Virus record (IMG/VR): IMGVR_UViG_3300043397_000022 | Coordinates: 1-37,199 of that record | Length of the DNA: 37,199 nucleotides | Origin: a virus | Reading direction: 5' to 3' (one strand) | Part shown: in pieces, positions 1-11,700 of the stretch | How positions within the stretch are numbered: the stretch's first letter is position 1 | How the letters are laid out: each line of letters begins with the position of its first letter | Made by a program: the position numbers and the translations under genes | Notes under the pieces: model-generated | Database searches by the model: none | What the model saw: only the letters and a program-made list of their open reading frames with translations | What the model was told of the DNA's origin: nothing

Positions 1-2020
1 TCCACCTGCGGTTAACAACGTGCCTGACATGAAGACCTTTAAACAGTCCGATACTGGTTGGGATAAAGACCAAGGCATTTGGGTATCCAACGACGAAGCA
101 TTTGAAAGTATTGCAACTATTGCACCTGCACACGAGCCATGGGCCCGTGGTGCCGGCAAGGGTGTTAAGAAATCTGCAAGCCAATTTGGTGCTGCACCTA
201 AGAACAGTAAACCTACTAGCGTTTGTGCGCCACCGGGTGCGCCAGCTGGGTCAGCTATTGGAAGCATGAATCCAAGCGGTGCAAACAATGAAGCAATCTT
301 AGAATCTGCATTAGGCGGTTATGGTATCACAGACAAGGTACAGTTTGCAGCTATTATGGCGCAGTGTGCCCACGAAAGTGGAAACTTCCAGTTCTTAAAA
401 GAACTAGGTGCTGACAGCTACTTCCAAAAATACGAAGGTCGTCAAGACTTAGGCAACAACCAACCAGGCGACGGTGTTAAATTTAAGGGCCGCGGCTTTA
501 TTCAAATTACCGGACGTGACATTTACACACGAGCCGGAGCATTCTTAAAAATTGACTTAGTTAACAATCCTCAGTTAGCTGAAGAGCCTGCAACAGCAGC
601 AAAGTTAGTATTGTTCTTCTTCTTTGAATACAAGAAGAGTCGCACAGCAAACTTAAACTGGGGTGATGTTACAGCAGTTACACGTTTAGTTAACGGTGGC
701 ACAAACGGTCTCAAAGATCGTGAAAACAAATACGCAGCCTATACGCAAAAGTATGCAAGCGGTGTAGTAACTTCTGGTAGTGGCGCTATTGTAACCACAG
801 GCAGCGGAGCACCTCTACAAACAGGAGCATCTCAACTTGATCCAGGTCCACAGTTGGCTAAAGGACAACCAGTTGTAAACCCTGCACCAGCAGAGTCAAT
901 GGGCAGACAGGATGCACCAAGTCCAGCAGCTATTGCAGCTATTGAAGACAAAATTCCAGGTCTAATTCCAACACAGGTCAAAGCACTGATGTTAGAAATT
1001 GGCTTTGCTGAAAGTCAGCTTGATTTTGCAGCACAAGATCAAACATTGGGACGCATTGGTCGTTACAAAGTTAATGGAAACATCTTGAAGTATTACGGTT
1101 ACCTTAAGCCAGACTACTTAACAAAGTTTGGTTCTGCGGCAGTGTTCCGTGATGACGCATACACTGGCAAAGACGGTATTACTAGCACACAAGCATTCTT
1201 AAGTGCAAAAGGCACACAAGACTCGCTAATGGAGTTGTTTATCAATGACTGCTACAAAGTACTGGTAAGCAACAAAGGTATCAAGCTCGACGATGACGTT
1301 TGTACTGTTGCTGGTATGCTGGCCGTTGCTTACTTCTTACGTGATAGTGAGCGTGGGTTAACATCGGGCCCACCACCTGATCAAGCTAAGTTCTGGAGAG
1401 AACAAGGTGCCAACATTAAAAACGCACAAGGTCAACAATGTGAAACAGCCTATAACCAAGGACGTTACGCAATTGATATTCTAAGCATTGCATCTAGTGG
1501 TACTACAGGTTCTGTTGCAAACTTTGCTCCGGCTACTGTAGACGTTAATCCAGATGATGTTATGAACTTTACTAACAGATCTGGTGACCGTACACACTTT
1601 GAAGCAGCCACAGTTGACTTTAAAGATCGCTTGTTGCAGGCAGCAAGAGACTACAAGGCACAAACTGGTAAGAAGATTACTATGAGCAGTACTGTTCGTA
1701 CACAAGAAGAACAGGATGGCATCTACAATGGATGGGTCTCAGCAGGTGGGCAGTTGCCTGGCAACCCTACTGTAAATGTAACACCGTATGGTAATATCAG
1801 TCGCCCTGTTAAGATTGTTGGCAATCACGGGTTGGGTATTGCAGCAGATATTGGTGTAGCAGATGCTATCGCAATGGAGCAAATGGGCATTTTGGCCAAG
1901 TACGGCCTATACAGATTTGATCCAAGCGGAGATCCTCCGCACGTTCAGATTAAACCTGAGCTTCGCCCTGCTAACTTGTCTACTATCCAGAGCTTGGGTA
2001 GCGGTACTAAAACTGGATAA
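1..2020 (+). CDS. Baseplate hub / tail lysozyme-like protein (gp5-like), three peptidoglycan-hydrolase-like regions, 5'-truncated
   Basis: The frame is open to base 2, so the start lies upstream; a GTG at 20 is only an internal codon, used here as residue 1. Three enzyme-like regions are visible. Residues ~85-245 resemble a GH19 chitinase/endolysin, with HESGNF (catalytic Glu 119) and GRGFIQITGR (157-166). Residues ~305-480 are a second helical, lysozyme/transglycosylase-like segment, less certain. Residues ~530-650 are an M15-type D,D-carboxypeptidase/endopeptidase, with HGLGIAAD and a later PPHVQ giving putative zinc ligands H603, D610 and H641. Low-complexity Ala/Pro/Gly/Ser linkers separate them. 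Position directly before gp25 and gp6 suggests the cell-puncturing hub protein, which cuts peptidoglycan during DNA injection. The OB-fold and beta-helix expected of T4 gp5 are not in the visible part, so a separate tail-associated hydrolase is the alternative. Confidence 0.75.
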   Translation, partial: PPAVNNVPDMKTFKQSDTGWDKDQGIWVSNDEAFESIATIAPAHEPWARGAGKGVKKSASQFGAAPKNSKPTSVCAPPGAPAGSAIGSMNPSGANNEAILESALGGYGITDKVQFAAIMAQCAHESGNFQFLKELGADSYFQKYEGRQDLGNNQPGDGVKFKGRGFIQITGRDIYTRAGAFLKIDLVNNPQLAEEPATAAKLVLFFFFEYKKSRTANLNWGDVTAVTRLVNGGTNGLKDRENKYAAYTQKYASGVVTSGSGAIVTTGSGAPLQTGASQLDPGPQLAKGQPVVNPAPAESMGRQDAPSPAAIAAIEDKIPGLIPTQVKALMLEIGFAESQLDFAAQDQTLGRIGRYKVNGNILKYYGYLKPDYLTKFGSAAVFRDDAYTGKDGITSTQAFLSAKGTQDSLMELFINDCYKVLVSNKGIKLDDDVCTVAGMLAVAYFLRDSERGLTSGPPPDQAKFWREQGANIKNAQGQQCETAYNQGRYAIDILSIASSGTTGSVANFAPATVDVNPDDVMNFTNRSGDRTHFEAATVDFKDRLLQAARDYKAQTGKKITMSSTVRTQEEQDGIYNGWVSAGGQLPGNPTVNVTPYGNISRPVKIVGNHGLGIAADIGVADAIAMEQMGILAKYGLYRFDPSGDPPHVQIKPELRPANLSTIQSLGSGTKTG

Positions 2021-2028
2021 ATATTGAT

Positions 2029-2403
2029 ATGGCAACTTACCGCGGGTTTAACACAATTGATCAATCTAAAAAGTTCAGATTAACAGATCTGGACTTGGTC
2101 AAACGCAACCTACTAAATCATTTTAAAATTCGCAAGGGCGAAAAACTAATGCAACCTAATTTTGGTAGCATTATTTGGAACACATTGTTTGAGCCCTTAA
2201 CTGAAGAAACTAAAAAGATTATCGTAGATGACGTTACTGCGGTAGTTGGATATGATCCACGTTTGATCATTGACGGAGTTATTATTCAGCAGTTGGATAG
2301 CGGACTACAGTTACAAATTAGCTTAACTTATAAGCCCGCTAACCTAACAACTACAATGAATTTAAACTTCGATAAGAACACCGAAACACTAACAGCGTCT
2401 TAA
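2029..2403 (+). CDS. 25: Baseplate wedge subunit gp25 (lysozyme-like fold)
   Basis: A 124-residue protein with the gp25/W family pattern: a charged N-terminal strand, then the conserved block RKGEKLMQPNFGSIIWNTLF followed by EPLTEETKK and a VGYDPRLIIDGV segment. In T4 and related contractile injection systems gp25 binds the sheath and the gp6 wedge core and helps start sheath assembly; the lysozyme-like label is historical. Length fits the family (T4 gp25 is 132 residues). The ATG at 2029 begins eight bases after the upstream stop codon, and gene 6 follows, the usual order in marine T4-like phages. No clear Shine-Dalgarno sequence is present, so translation may be coupled to the upstream gene. 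Confidence 0.93.
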   Translation: MATYRGFNTIDQSKKFRLTDLDLVKRNLLNHFKIRKGEKLMQPNFGSIIWNTLFEPLTEETKKIIVDDVTAVVGYDPRLIIDGVIIQQLDSGLQLQISLTYKPANLTTTMNLNFDKNTETLTAS

Positions 2404-2423
2404 TAACACCACTTTTTAGCAGC

Positions 2424-2431
2424 CATAAATA
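2424..2431 (+). promoter_or_regulatory. T4-like late promoter octamer CATAAATA before gene 6
   Basis: CATAAATA matches the T4-type late promoter (TATAAATA in T4, NATAAATA in its marine relatives), which is read by host RNA polymerase with gp55-type sigma and the sliding clamp. It lies in the 46-bp gap between genes 25 and 6, 18 nt before the gene 6 ATG, leaving a leader of roughly ten bases. The same spacing recurs before other structural genes in this window. Confidence 0.7.
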
Positions 2432-2449
2432 CTAGATATAGGTATAGAT

Positions 2450-5400
2450 ATGGCTACAACCACACGTCAAACAAGTTTATTGGTCCAACAGGATTGGACA
2501 AAATTGTATCAGACATTCCGTAACGCGGACTTCCAAAGCTACGATTACGAGACTCTACGCAAGTCAATGATTGACTATTTGCGTACATACTACCCAGAAG
2601 ATTTTAACGACTTTACTGAAAGCAGTGAATACATTGCTTTAATCGACTTGATTGCGTTTTTGGGCCAAAGTTTGGCGTTCCGCACAGACTTAAACAGTCG
2701 TGAAAACTTCCTAGACACAGCTGAACGTCGCGACAGTGTGCTAAAGCTAGCCCGCTTGATTAGCTACAATCCTAAGCGTAATATCCCTGCTAGCGGATAC
2801 TTGAAAATTGACAGTGTTAGCACAACTGAAACTATTGTAGACAGCAACGGGTTGAACTTGGCCAACTTGCTAATTACTTGGAACGATGCTGCTAACGAAA
2901 ACTGGCTAGAGCAATTTACCAGCGTCATGAACGCTACATTGGTAAGCAGCCAAGTTGTAGGCAAAGCTGGATCCAGCAATATTATCAACGGTATTTTAAA
3001 CGAAGAATACAGCGTTAACATTGTTCCCGGCGTTACTCCTGTTTACAAATTTAATGCTAGTATCGAAGGCATCAATATGCCGTTTGAGGCAGTTAGTGCA
3101 ACCAGCTATAACCAAACCTACGTATACGAAAAAGATCCAAAGCCAACAGGGGTGTTTAACTTGCTGGCCAAGAATGATAACCAAGGCAACGGATCTATTA
3201 ATACTGGTTTCTTTGTTTACTTTAAACAAGGTGAATTAAAGACCCTGGACTTTACACTCAACGATAGTTTACCTAACCGTGTAACAAACATTAACTTTGA
3301 TAACATCAACAACAATGACGTATGGTTGTATGGCTTAACAAGCCAAAACGTTCCTGGTGTTAAGTGGACTCAGATTCCTGCAATCGGTGGATTAAACGTT
3401 GTTTATAACCAAGAAAGCGAACGTAACTTATATCAAGTAAACACTCGCAGCAACGACCAAGTTGACTTGGTATTCGGCGATGGTGCGTTTGCAAACATTC
3501 CACAAGGTAACTTTAGACTTTACTATCGTCAAAGCAATGGACTAAGCTATAAAATCACTCCTGATGAAATGCAGGCTGTGAGCTTCACTATTAGCTATGT
3601 AAGTCGCAATAACAGAATCGAAACGCTAACTGTTCGTGCTAGCTTGAACTACACAGTTACAAACAGCAGCGCCAAAGAATCTATTAACGATATCCGCACA
3701 AAGGCACCTCAACAGTATTATACACAAAACCGTATGATTACTGGTGAGGACTATAACACCTTACCATACACTAGCTTTAACAACATTCTAAAAGTTAAAG
3801 CCGTTAACCGTGCAAGCTCGGGCATCAGCCGTTACCTTGATGTTATTGACAGCAGCGGAAAGTATTCTAGTACTAACATCTTTGGCGACGATGGTATGTT
3901 GTACAAGAACTATGACAATACCACTACGTCATTTACCTACACAACAGTTAACGAAGTAAACAAAGTTATCTTCAACGTTGCCAAGCCAATGGTTAGCAAA
4001 AAAGAAGTGTCGCACTTGTATTACGAAACTGCCACACGTTTTGTACCTAACACTACAGCAACATGGAATCAAAGTTCTGCAACAACCAATACCAGCACTG
4101 GCTTCTTTAACGCCGGCGTTAATATTGGTGTGGGTGCTACTGGAAATTACCAGTACATTACAATGGGTGCATTAATTAGATTTGTCCCACCATCTGGATA
4201 TTACTTTGACAAGAACAACCAATTGCAGCCAGGTGCAGCATCTTTGGTTACAGATAAAATGTATATCTATGCAAGCGTGGATTCAACATCGTCTCCGATG
4301 TTAACTGTTAGCCAGTTTATTCCTACTGGTGCAGTTGTTGAGTATATTATTCCTGTGTTTAAAAATGATTGGCCATCGTCATTGGTGTCAACTATTTCTT
4401 CACAGATTATGGCCAACAAGAACTTTGGCGTGCGTTATGATATTCCAACTATGACATGGACTATTATCAACAACATTAATCTATCGTTGGGTAGCTTTGA
4501 CTTAAGTACAGCGGGATCTAACAGCGACTCTAGCTGGTTCCTTGCATTCACATACAACAATGGTCAATACACTATTACTCAACGTAATTTGTATTACTAC
4601 ATCCAAAGCGTACTCGAAACTCGTTTCTACTTTGATCCTAAGACAAAGACTTACGATAGTACCACAGGCTTGATCCTAAAAGATCACATTAAGATTCTAC
4701 GAACAAACAGCAAGCCAGATAGTGCTGAACCATTAACAGTGGATCAGACTTGGTATGTATACGACAGTGTTATTCAACCAGATGGTTACCAAGATACACA
4801 AAAGATTTTGGTAACATTCCCTGACAATAACAATGATGGTATTCCTGATGATCCTTCATTGTTTGAAACTGTAGTGTCACCGAGCACTAACTCAAGCAGC
4901 AAATATGTATTCTTTAAACAAATTGTTGACTACAACAGTTTCATTAACTACACCGTAGTTGACACAGGTACCATTGTATCAACATATCCATCATTATCTG
5001 CAATCTCGTTGAATTCAGGATTGTACTTAGATGGACAAGTTTTCTATGCATACAGCGAAAACAATTTTTACATTTGGGCAAATGGGTTAATAACACAAAC
5101 CAGCGAGTATATTGCTAGAATTGGTCGTCAAGGTCTGCAATATCAATACCGCCACAACAGTCCAAACAACAGACGTATTGACCCAAGTCCAAACAACATC
5201 ATGGACTTGTATATTCTAACCAAGTCGTATAACACACAGTATACCGCATGGATTCGTGATACCAGCAACAAGGTTACTCAACCAGTTGCCCCTACCACTG
5301 AAGAATTGCGTACAGATTTTGGTACATTAGAAAACTTAAAGGCATTAAGTGACACCATCATTTATAACAGTGTTAAGTTTAAGCCAATCTTTGGCGCAAA

Positions 5401-5770
5401 GGCAGACTCAGTGTTGCAAGCAACATTTAAAATTGTAAAGAACCCTAACATTACTGTTAGTGACAACGACATCAAAGCACAGGTAGTATCAGCAATTAAC
5501 AATTACTTTGATATTACCAACTGGGACTTTGGTGAGAGTTTCTACTTCTCCGAATTAAGTGCATACCTACACAATAAATTAACTCCTAACGTTAGCAGTA
5601 TCATTATTGTTCCGAGTTCAAGCACTGCACAGTTCGGTGGATTGTATCAAATTAACGCAGAACCTAACGAAATTATTGTTAGTGCTGCAACAGTTGATAA
5701 TATTGAAATCATCAGTGCAATTACTGCGGCTCAATTGAACCAGACCGCAGCAGGGTTAAATATTGTATAA
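2450..5770 (+). CDS. 6: Baseplate wedge subunit gp6 (baseplate J-like), enlarged
   Basis: The first ~120 residues carry the gp6 signature: YETLRKSMIDYLRTYYPEDF, then ESSEYIALIDLIAFLGQSLA, then a LNSRENFLDTAERRDSVLKL block. The C-terminus (about 960-1060) has a second conserved stretch with KFKPIFGAK, an INNYFDITNWDFGESFYFSE segment and a terminal strand-rich domain. gp6 forms the inner iris ring of the baseplate together with gp25 and gp53. At 1106 residues it is far longer than T4 gp6 (660); the extra length lies in the middle, between the N-terminal helical region and the C-terminal J-like part, in beta-rich Asn/Thr/Ser-rich sequence. Marine T4-like phages often have enlarged wedge proteins. 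A late promoter octamer precedes it. Confidence 0.9.
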   Translation: MATTTRQTSLLVQQDWTKLYQTFRNADFQSYDYETLRKSMIDYLRTYYPEDFNDFTESSEYIALIDLIAFLGQSLAFRTDLNSRENFLDTAERRDSVLKLARLISYNPKRNIPASGYLKIDSVSTTETIVDSNGLNLANLLITWNDAANENWLEQFTSVMNATLVSSQVVGKAGSSNIINGILNEEYSVNIVPGVTPVYKFNASIEGINMPFEAVSATSYNQTYVYEKDPKPTGVFNLLAKNDNQGNGSINTGFFVYFKQGELKTLDFTLNDSLPNRVTNINFDNINNNDVWLYGLTSQNVPGVKWTQIPAIGGLNVVYNQESERNLYQVNTRSNDQVDLVFGDGAFANIPQGNFRLYYRQSNGLSYKITPDEMQAVSFTISYVSRNNRIETLTVRASLNYTVTNSSAKESINDIRTKAPQQYYTQNRMITGEDYNTLPYTSFNNILKVKAVNRASSGISRYLDVIDSSGKYSSTNIFGDDGMLYKNYDNTTTSFTYTTVNEVNKVIFNVAKPMVSKKEVSHLYYETATRFVPNTTATWNQSSATTNTSTGFFNAGVNIGVGATGNYQYITMGALIRFVPPSGYYFDKNNQLQPGAASLVTDKMYIYASVDSTSSPMLTVSQFIPTGAVVEYIIPVFKNDWPSSLVSTISSQIMANKNFGVRYDIPTMTWTIINNINLSLGSFDLSTAGSNSDSSWFLAFTYNNGQYTITQRNLYYYIQSVLETRFYFDPKTKTYDSTTGLILKDHIKILRTNSKPDSAEPLTVDQTWYVYDSVIQPDGYQDTQKILVTFPDNNNDGIPDDPSLFETVVSPSTNSSSKYVFFKQIVDYNSFINYTVVDTGTIVSTYPSLSAISLNSGLYLDGQVFYAYSENNFYIWANGLITQTSEYIARIGRQGLQYQYRHNSPNNRRIDPSPNNIMDLYILTKSYNTQYTAWIRDTSNKVTQPVAPTTEELRTDFGTLENLKALSDTIIYNSVKFKPIFGAKADSVLQATFKIVKNPNITVSDNDIKAQVVSAINNYFDITNWDFGESFYFSELSAYLHNKLTPNVSSIIIVPSSSTAQFGGLYQINAEPNEIIVSAATVDNIEIISAITAAQLNQTAAGLNIV

Positions 5771-5793
5771 GTTCACAATTTGACGAGACAAAA

Positions 5794-8700
5794 ATGGCAG
5801 TTACAAAAACAATAAACTTTTTACCAGAGATTTTCCAAACCGACACGAACAGAAAATTTCTAAATGCAACATTAGATCAATTAGTTAGCGAGCCTAACTT
5901 CAAGAAGATCAATGGCTATATTGGTAGAAAGTTTGCGCCTACCTATAAGACCACAGACAGCTACGTTACAGAAGTTGATAGTTCTCGTCAAAACTATCAG
6001 CTAGAGCCTAGCACAGTTATTATCAATCCCGAAACTGATAATGTTGACTTCTATAGCAGCTACATTGACTTGATCAACAAGATCAAGTTTTACGGCGGCA
6101 ACGTTGACAACCACAGTCGCTTATTCTCTAACGAGATGTACAGCTACGATGGTAAGTTTGATTTTGATAAGTTTGTTAACTTCTCTCAATACTACTGGAT
6201 CCCAGAAGGTCCGTCTGAAGTATTGATTAGTGCAAGTAACGTACCAACTGAATACACCTGGGATGTAAACGTTGATCCTATTACTGGCGGATTTACATTC
6301 ACTGGCGCAGCAGGTACAGACACTAACCCTAACTTAACATTGGCATACGGTGGCCGTTACAAGTTTAACATTAACTCTGGTACATTCTGGATTCAGGCTG
6401 CACCTGGCGTTAGCGGCTTTGACCCTAACCACCCTAACATTAATGTACGTGAAGTTCTTGGCGTAAGCAATAACGGTGCCACATCGGGCACTGTTGAATT
6501 TATTGTACCACAACCAGACGGGCAATCTCGTTACACTGGTATGCCACGTGCATTACTTAACGATGTTCCAGTTTCTGTTGACTATGCAACAAAGTTAACC
6601 TATATTGACCTACAAGGCAAAACTGTTGACGAATTTATTGCAGCATTTGGCGGCCTTGATGGTGCCAGCGGCAACGTGCATGGTAAGAAAGTTATTTTTG
6701 TTGGATCTGACACAGACGATCAATTCTGGACCTTTAACAATGTTATGGTTCCATTCGCTGACAGAACTAAAACATGGTTAGTTGATGTTGATCAAAACAC
6801 AAACGTTATTAACCTAGTACCATCAGAAGTAATTAACAAGAACGAAAAAGTTTACATTAAGTCTGGTAGCACAAACGCTAGCAAGAACTTCTTTGTGGAC
6901 TACACAGGTTTTTATCAAGAAATTCCGTTGCTTACTGCACCGTTGACTGCCTTGTACTATCAAAACGGAACAAGTGGTCTTGGCGCTGGTATTGTATCGT
7001 TAGTTAACCCATCATCTGCAACCATTAACCCTGCTAAAGATATCGTTGGACAAAAGTCATACATTAGCCCCAACGGTGTTGTGTTTAGTAACGGCATGAA
7101 AGTTCGTTTCGACACAACCGCAGCAGGTGAGTATGCCAGCAATGTGTATTATGTTGAAGGCGTGGGCTCATCAATTAAGCTATTGCTAGTAGATGACTTG
7201 GTTGCAACAGAATTAGACAATTTAGAAACTCCTGACTATATTACTATCAACCGTAGTAGCATGGACGTTAACGCATGGAGCCGCAGTAACCGTTGGTTCC
7301 ACATTGATGTTTTAAATGCCACCGCCAAATACAACAACGAAGATTTGTTAGTTGATCAAACAATGCGAGCACGCCGCTCTATTATTGAATTCGATCCTAA
7401 CATTCGATTGTTTAACTATGGCGAAATGGCCAAGCGTCCAATTGATATACTAGACACTCTAGTAACAAACGCATACACACAAATTGAAAACCGTGGCACC
7501 ACTAATGCTGACACTATGTCAGTTACTATCGACGGTCAAACTTTAACACTAACCCACGGTGATAGAGTTATCTTCTCTAATGACTCAAGCCCGAGCGTTC
7601 GTACTAAAGTGTACACGTTTGAGATTGTTGACATTAGCGAAAACGCAAACATTAACCAATACATTGGTACCATTGTCGAAACTGACGATGCTCCTCTAGT
7701 TGCTGGTAATAACGTTCTAGTTAAAAGCGGATTAAACGCTAGAAAAGAATTCTGGTTTGATGGTACTACTTGGATCAGCAGCCAACAAAAGACCACAGTA
7801 AACCAACCACCTATGTTTGACATGTTCAACAGTGATGGTATTAGCTTTGGCGATTTAAACTATTACATTAACAGCAGCTTCCAAGGTACAAAGATCTTCT
7901 CGTACAAAGTAGGTAACGGTGCCAAGGATGCAGTGCTTGGTTTTCCACTAAGCTACAGAACATTTAATAACGTTGGTGACATCCAGTTTGAAAACAACTT
8001 TGATGTTGACACATTCACTTACTTGGTAAGCCCAACTACACAAACGGAAAATATTAACACCGGTTACTTGCACGTAACCACAGGTGAAGGTACACATGTT
8101 GAAAGTAACATCTGGACCAAGACTGTAGAAGACAGCAAACAATATCAGATTATTAACCACACAGCCGATGGTGTTAATAACCTATTTGAAATTGATATTT
8201 TGCCTAACCCAAGTGCTAACTTACCTAACGTTAAAGTGTTGGTAAACAGCAAGTTCATTGACATCAACAACTTTGGCCTAACACAAGTTGGCGCACGTTA
8301 CGCAGTGTTGATCAACCCAACTATCTTGGCCAAGGGTGACTCTGTTGACATTTTGATTTACAGCGAAAGCGTGAGCAAAATGGGGTATTTCCAAGTACCT
8401 GCAAACATTGACAATAACTCATTGAACCAGAACTTCTTGTTATTAACATTGGGTCAACTACGTAATCACTTAATTACCCTAAGCCAAAACAGCCAAGAAG
8501 TGCAAGGATTAGTTCCTGGCAATAGTAACCTACGTGACATTAAAATCAAGTCACAAGGTGGTAACATCTTAAAGCATGCTGCTCCTTTGGTATACAGCAA
8601 TTTGTTCTTAGTAGATCCTACTATGAACTTTGTTGAGTCAGCACGTCTTGCACAGCGTGAGTATTCTAAGTTTAAAAACAAAATCTTAGAATTAGCCACA

Positions 8701-11700
8701 CAAATTGAAATTGATGTCACTGATATTGCAGGGACATTGGACAAGATCCTAGCAACTATTAACGGTGTAAAGAATAAAAACTTTGCATGGTATTACAGCG
8801 ACATGGTGCCATGGGGTGCTAACAAAACTACACTACCATCATACACAATTCTTGATCCACGTATCCGTCGTTATGAATTAAGCAAGATTTTTAATGACAA
8901 GGTTCTAAGCAATCTTGCAGTGCTAGTATATCTAGAGCGTACAGCCAATGGCGTAACCACTAAGAAGTTATTGGTTAAAGACCGTGACTACACATTCAGC
9001 ACTGGTGGTCCAAGTATTACTATCCTTGATAGTTTTGACTTAAACTATGATGATGTGTTGACGGTTGTAGAATATAACAACACAGACGGTAACTATGTTC
9101 CAGAAACTCCGACTAAACTAGGGTTGTATCCTAAGTTTGTTCCTGAAATTTTAGTTGATGATACTTACTCAGTGGCTACTAGAGTTATTCAAGGTCACGA
9201 CGGTAGTATTACACCTGCATTCGGTGACTTCCGTGACGACATCTTGTTGGAATTTGAGCGTAGAATTTACAACAACATCAAACAAGAGTTTAAGCACGAC
9301 GACTTATACTCTCATGTTCCAGGACGTTTCCGTGTTACAGACTACAGCTTAAAAGAGTTTACACAAATTCTAAGCTCTAGCTTCCTAACTTGGGTAGGCA
9401 ACAATCGTTTAGACTACACATCAAACACTTATTTCCAAAGCAACAATCCTTGGACATGGAACTACAAAAACTTTAGAGATCGCTTAACTGGTGAATTCTT
9501 GCCAGGCGCATGGCGCTCAGTGTTTAAGTATTTCTACGATACAGATCGCCCTCATACACATCCATGGGAAATGCTAGGCTTCTCGGACCAACCTGATTGG
9601 TGGGAAGAGCGTTATGGGTCTGCACCATACACTGGCGGTAACATGGTATTGTGGACAGAATTAAGTCTTGGATACATCCATGCTGGTCCACGTGCAGGTA
9701 TTGATAAGCGTTTTGCTCGCCCTGGCTTGCTAAACGTTATTCCTGTTGACGAAACTGGTGCATTGCGTAGCCCTGAGAAGTTTGCAGTATTAGACTTTGA
9801 CAGCAACAACGCCAACGCTAGCTATGCTATTGGTGACCAAGGCCCAGTTGAAACAGCATGGCGCCGTAGCAGCGACTATCCATATGCATTGCAAATTGCA
9901 TTAGCATTAACTAAGCCAGCACACTACTTTGGTTCGTTGATTAACGTTGATCGTTTCAACTTAAACACCACATTGAACCAATATGTGGTGGACAGCACTA
10001 AACAACATATTACACCTACTGCTATTGAAGTAAACGGTTTTGTTGACTCTGGCTCTAATATTCATCGCACCGCAGGTTATATTAACTGGATCAGTGATTA
10101 CCTCAAGGGACTAGGTATTGGTGACCCACAAACTCTTATTAAGAAATACTTTAAGAACTTAAACGTTCAACTAAGTTACAAGGCCGCAGGCTTCACTGAT
10201 AAGCGTTATATTAGTTTGCTTGCCGAACAAGGTAGCCCGAACTCCACAGGTGAGAACATTATCATCCCTGATGGTAACTATCGTGTTGAGTTATACAAAT
10301 CTGTACCTGTAAACAAAATTGCTTACAGTGCTGTTATTGTTGAGCGTAGCCAAAATGGTTATACTGTTAGCGGATATAACCTAAGCAGCCCATATTTTAC
10401 CATTGTGCCGAGCATTGCAAATAACAGTGCCTATACAGTTACAGTGGGTAAAGCACGTGGTACAATCTACAAAGACTATCAAAAGATTCGTGTACGTATT
10501 CCTTACGGACATGAGTTTAACACAACTCAAGAAGTAGTCGACTTCTTGGTAAGCTACCAACGTCAACTACAAAGTCAAGGCTTTATTTTCACTGACTACG
10601 ATTATGATCTTGGACAAAAACAAGACTGGATCCTAAGTGCCAAAGAGTTTTTAACTTGGGCACAACAAGGTTGGCAAGCAGGCAACGTTATTATTCTTAG
10701 CCCAGTTAACCAATCTATTAATGTTAACCTAACCAACAGCGTAGTTGACGAAATTACAAACTTACCAACAGGCTCTAAATTACTAGATCCTAACTTCAAT
10801 GTGATTAAGAAGAGTAACTTCAGTGTATTGCGTGAAGACAACACATTTAAAGTTTCTACTATTAAGAATCAAACAATCACTTATGCAGAGTTGCATCAAG
10901 TTCAATATGAACACGTGATTATCATTGATAACAAGACTTCGTTTAATGATATTATCTACAGTCCAGATACTGGTAACCGTCAATTCCGTTTGAAGTTCAT
11001 TGGTAGCAAGACTGCTGATTGGACCGGCGCATTGAATCCAAGTGGCTTTATCTATAACAACAATGTTGTTGACGAATGGCAACCCGGTAAAGACTACAAA
11101 CAAGGTGACTTGGTTTCTTATAAGGCCAACTACTATGTTGCTCTAAGCAAAGTAACAGCCACCGAATTGTTTAATATTTCTAGCTGGAAACAAATCAACC
11201 AATCTAGTATTAAGACTGGTTTGTTGCCAAACTTTGCAACCAACGCAGCCAAGTTTGAAAACATTTACGATATTGATAACCAACCTACAGACGAAACTCT
11301 AAACTTCTATAGCAACGGCATTATTGGATTTAGAGAGCGTAACTATTTGACTGACTTGGCATTGGACATTGAAACTCAAGCCAAGTTCTATCAAGGTTAC
11401 ATCAAACAAAAAGGTACAAAGAACGCGATCCTTGCACTTGCACAAGCTCAACTAGCCAACATCAGTAACGAGATTACTGTTAGCGAAGAATGGGCACTTC
11501 GTGTAGGTGAGTATGGCGCCACAGACATCAACAAGTTTGTTGAAGTAGAACTAGATGAAGCAGTAATTACTGGTAACCCAACTACAGTTGAGTTCTTGGC
11601 AGCAGACCAAGAGTATACGTATGGCGTGCCACATTACTATCCAAGAGATTTATATCAAAGTTCGTTGAACTATAGCCCTACTATGTTTAACGATTACGTT

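Noticed and set aside
2016-2023. GATAAATA matching the late promoter octamer before gene 25
   Set aside because: It overlaps the stop codon and lies only 5 nt before the ATG, unlike the 17-20 nt at the other sites, so transcription would begin at or inside the start codon. Left out as a promoter.
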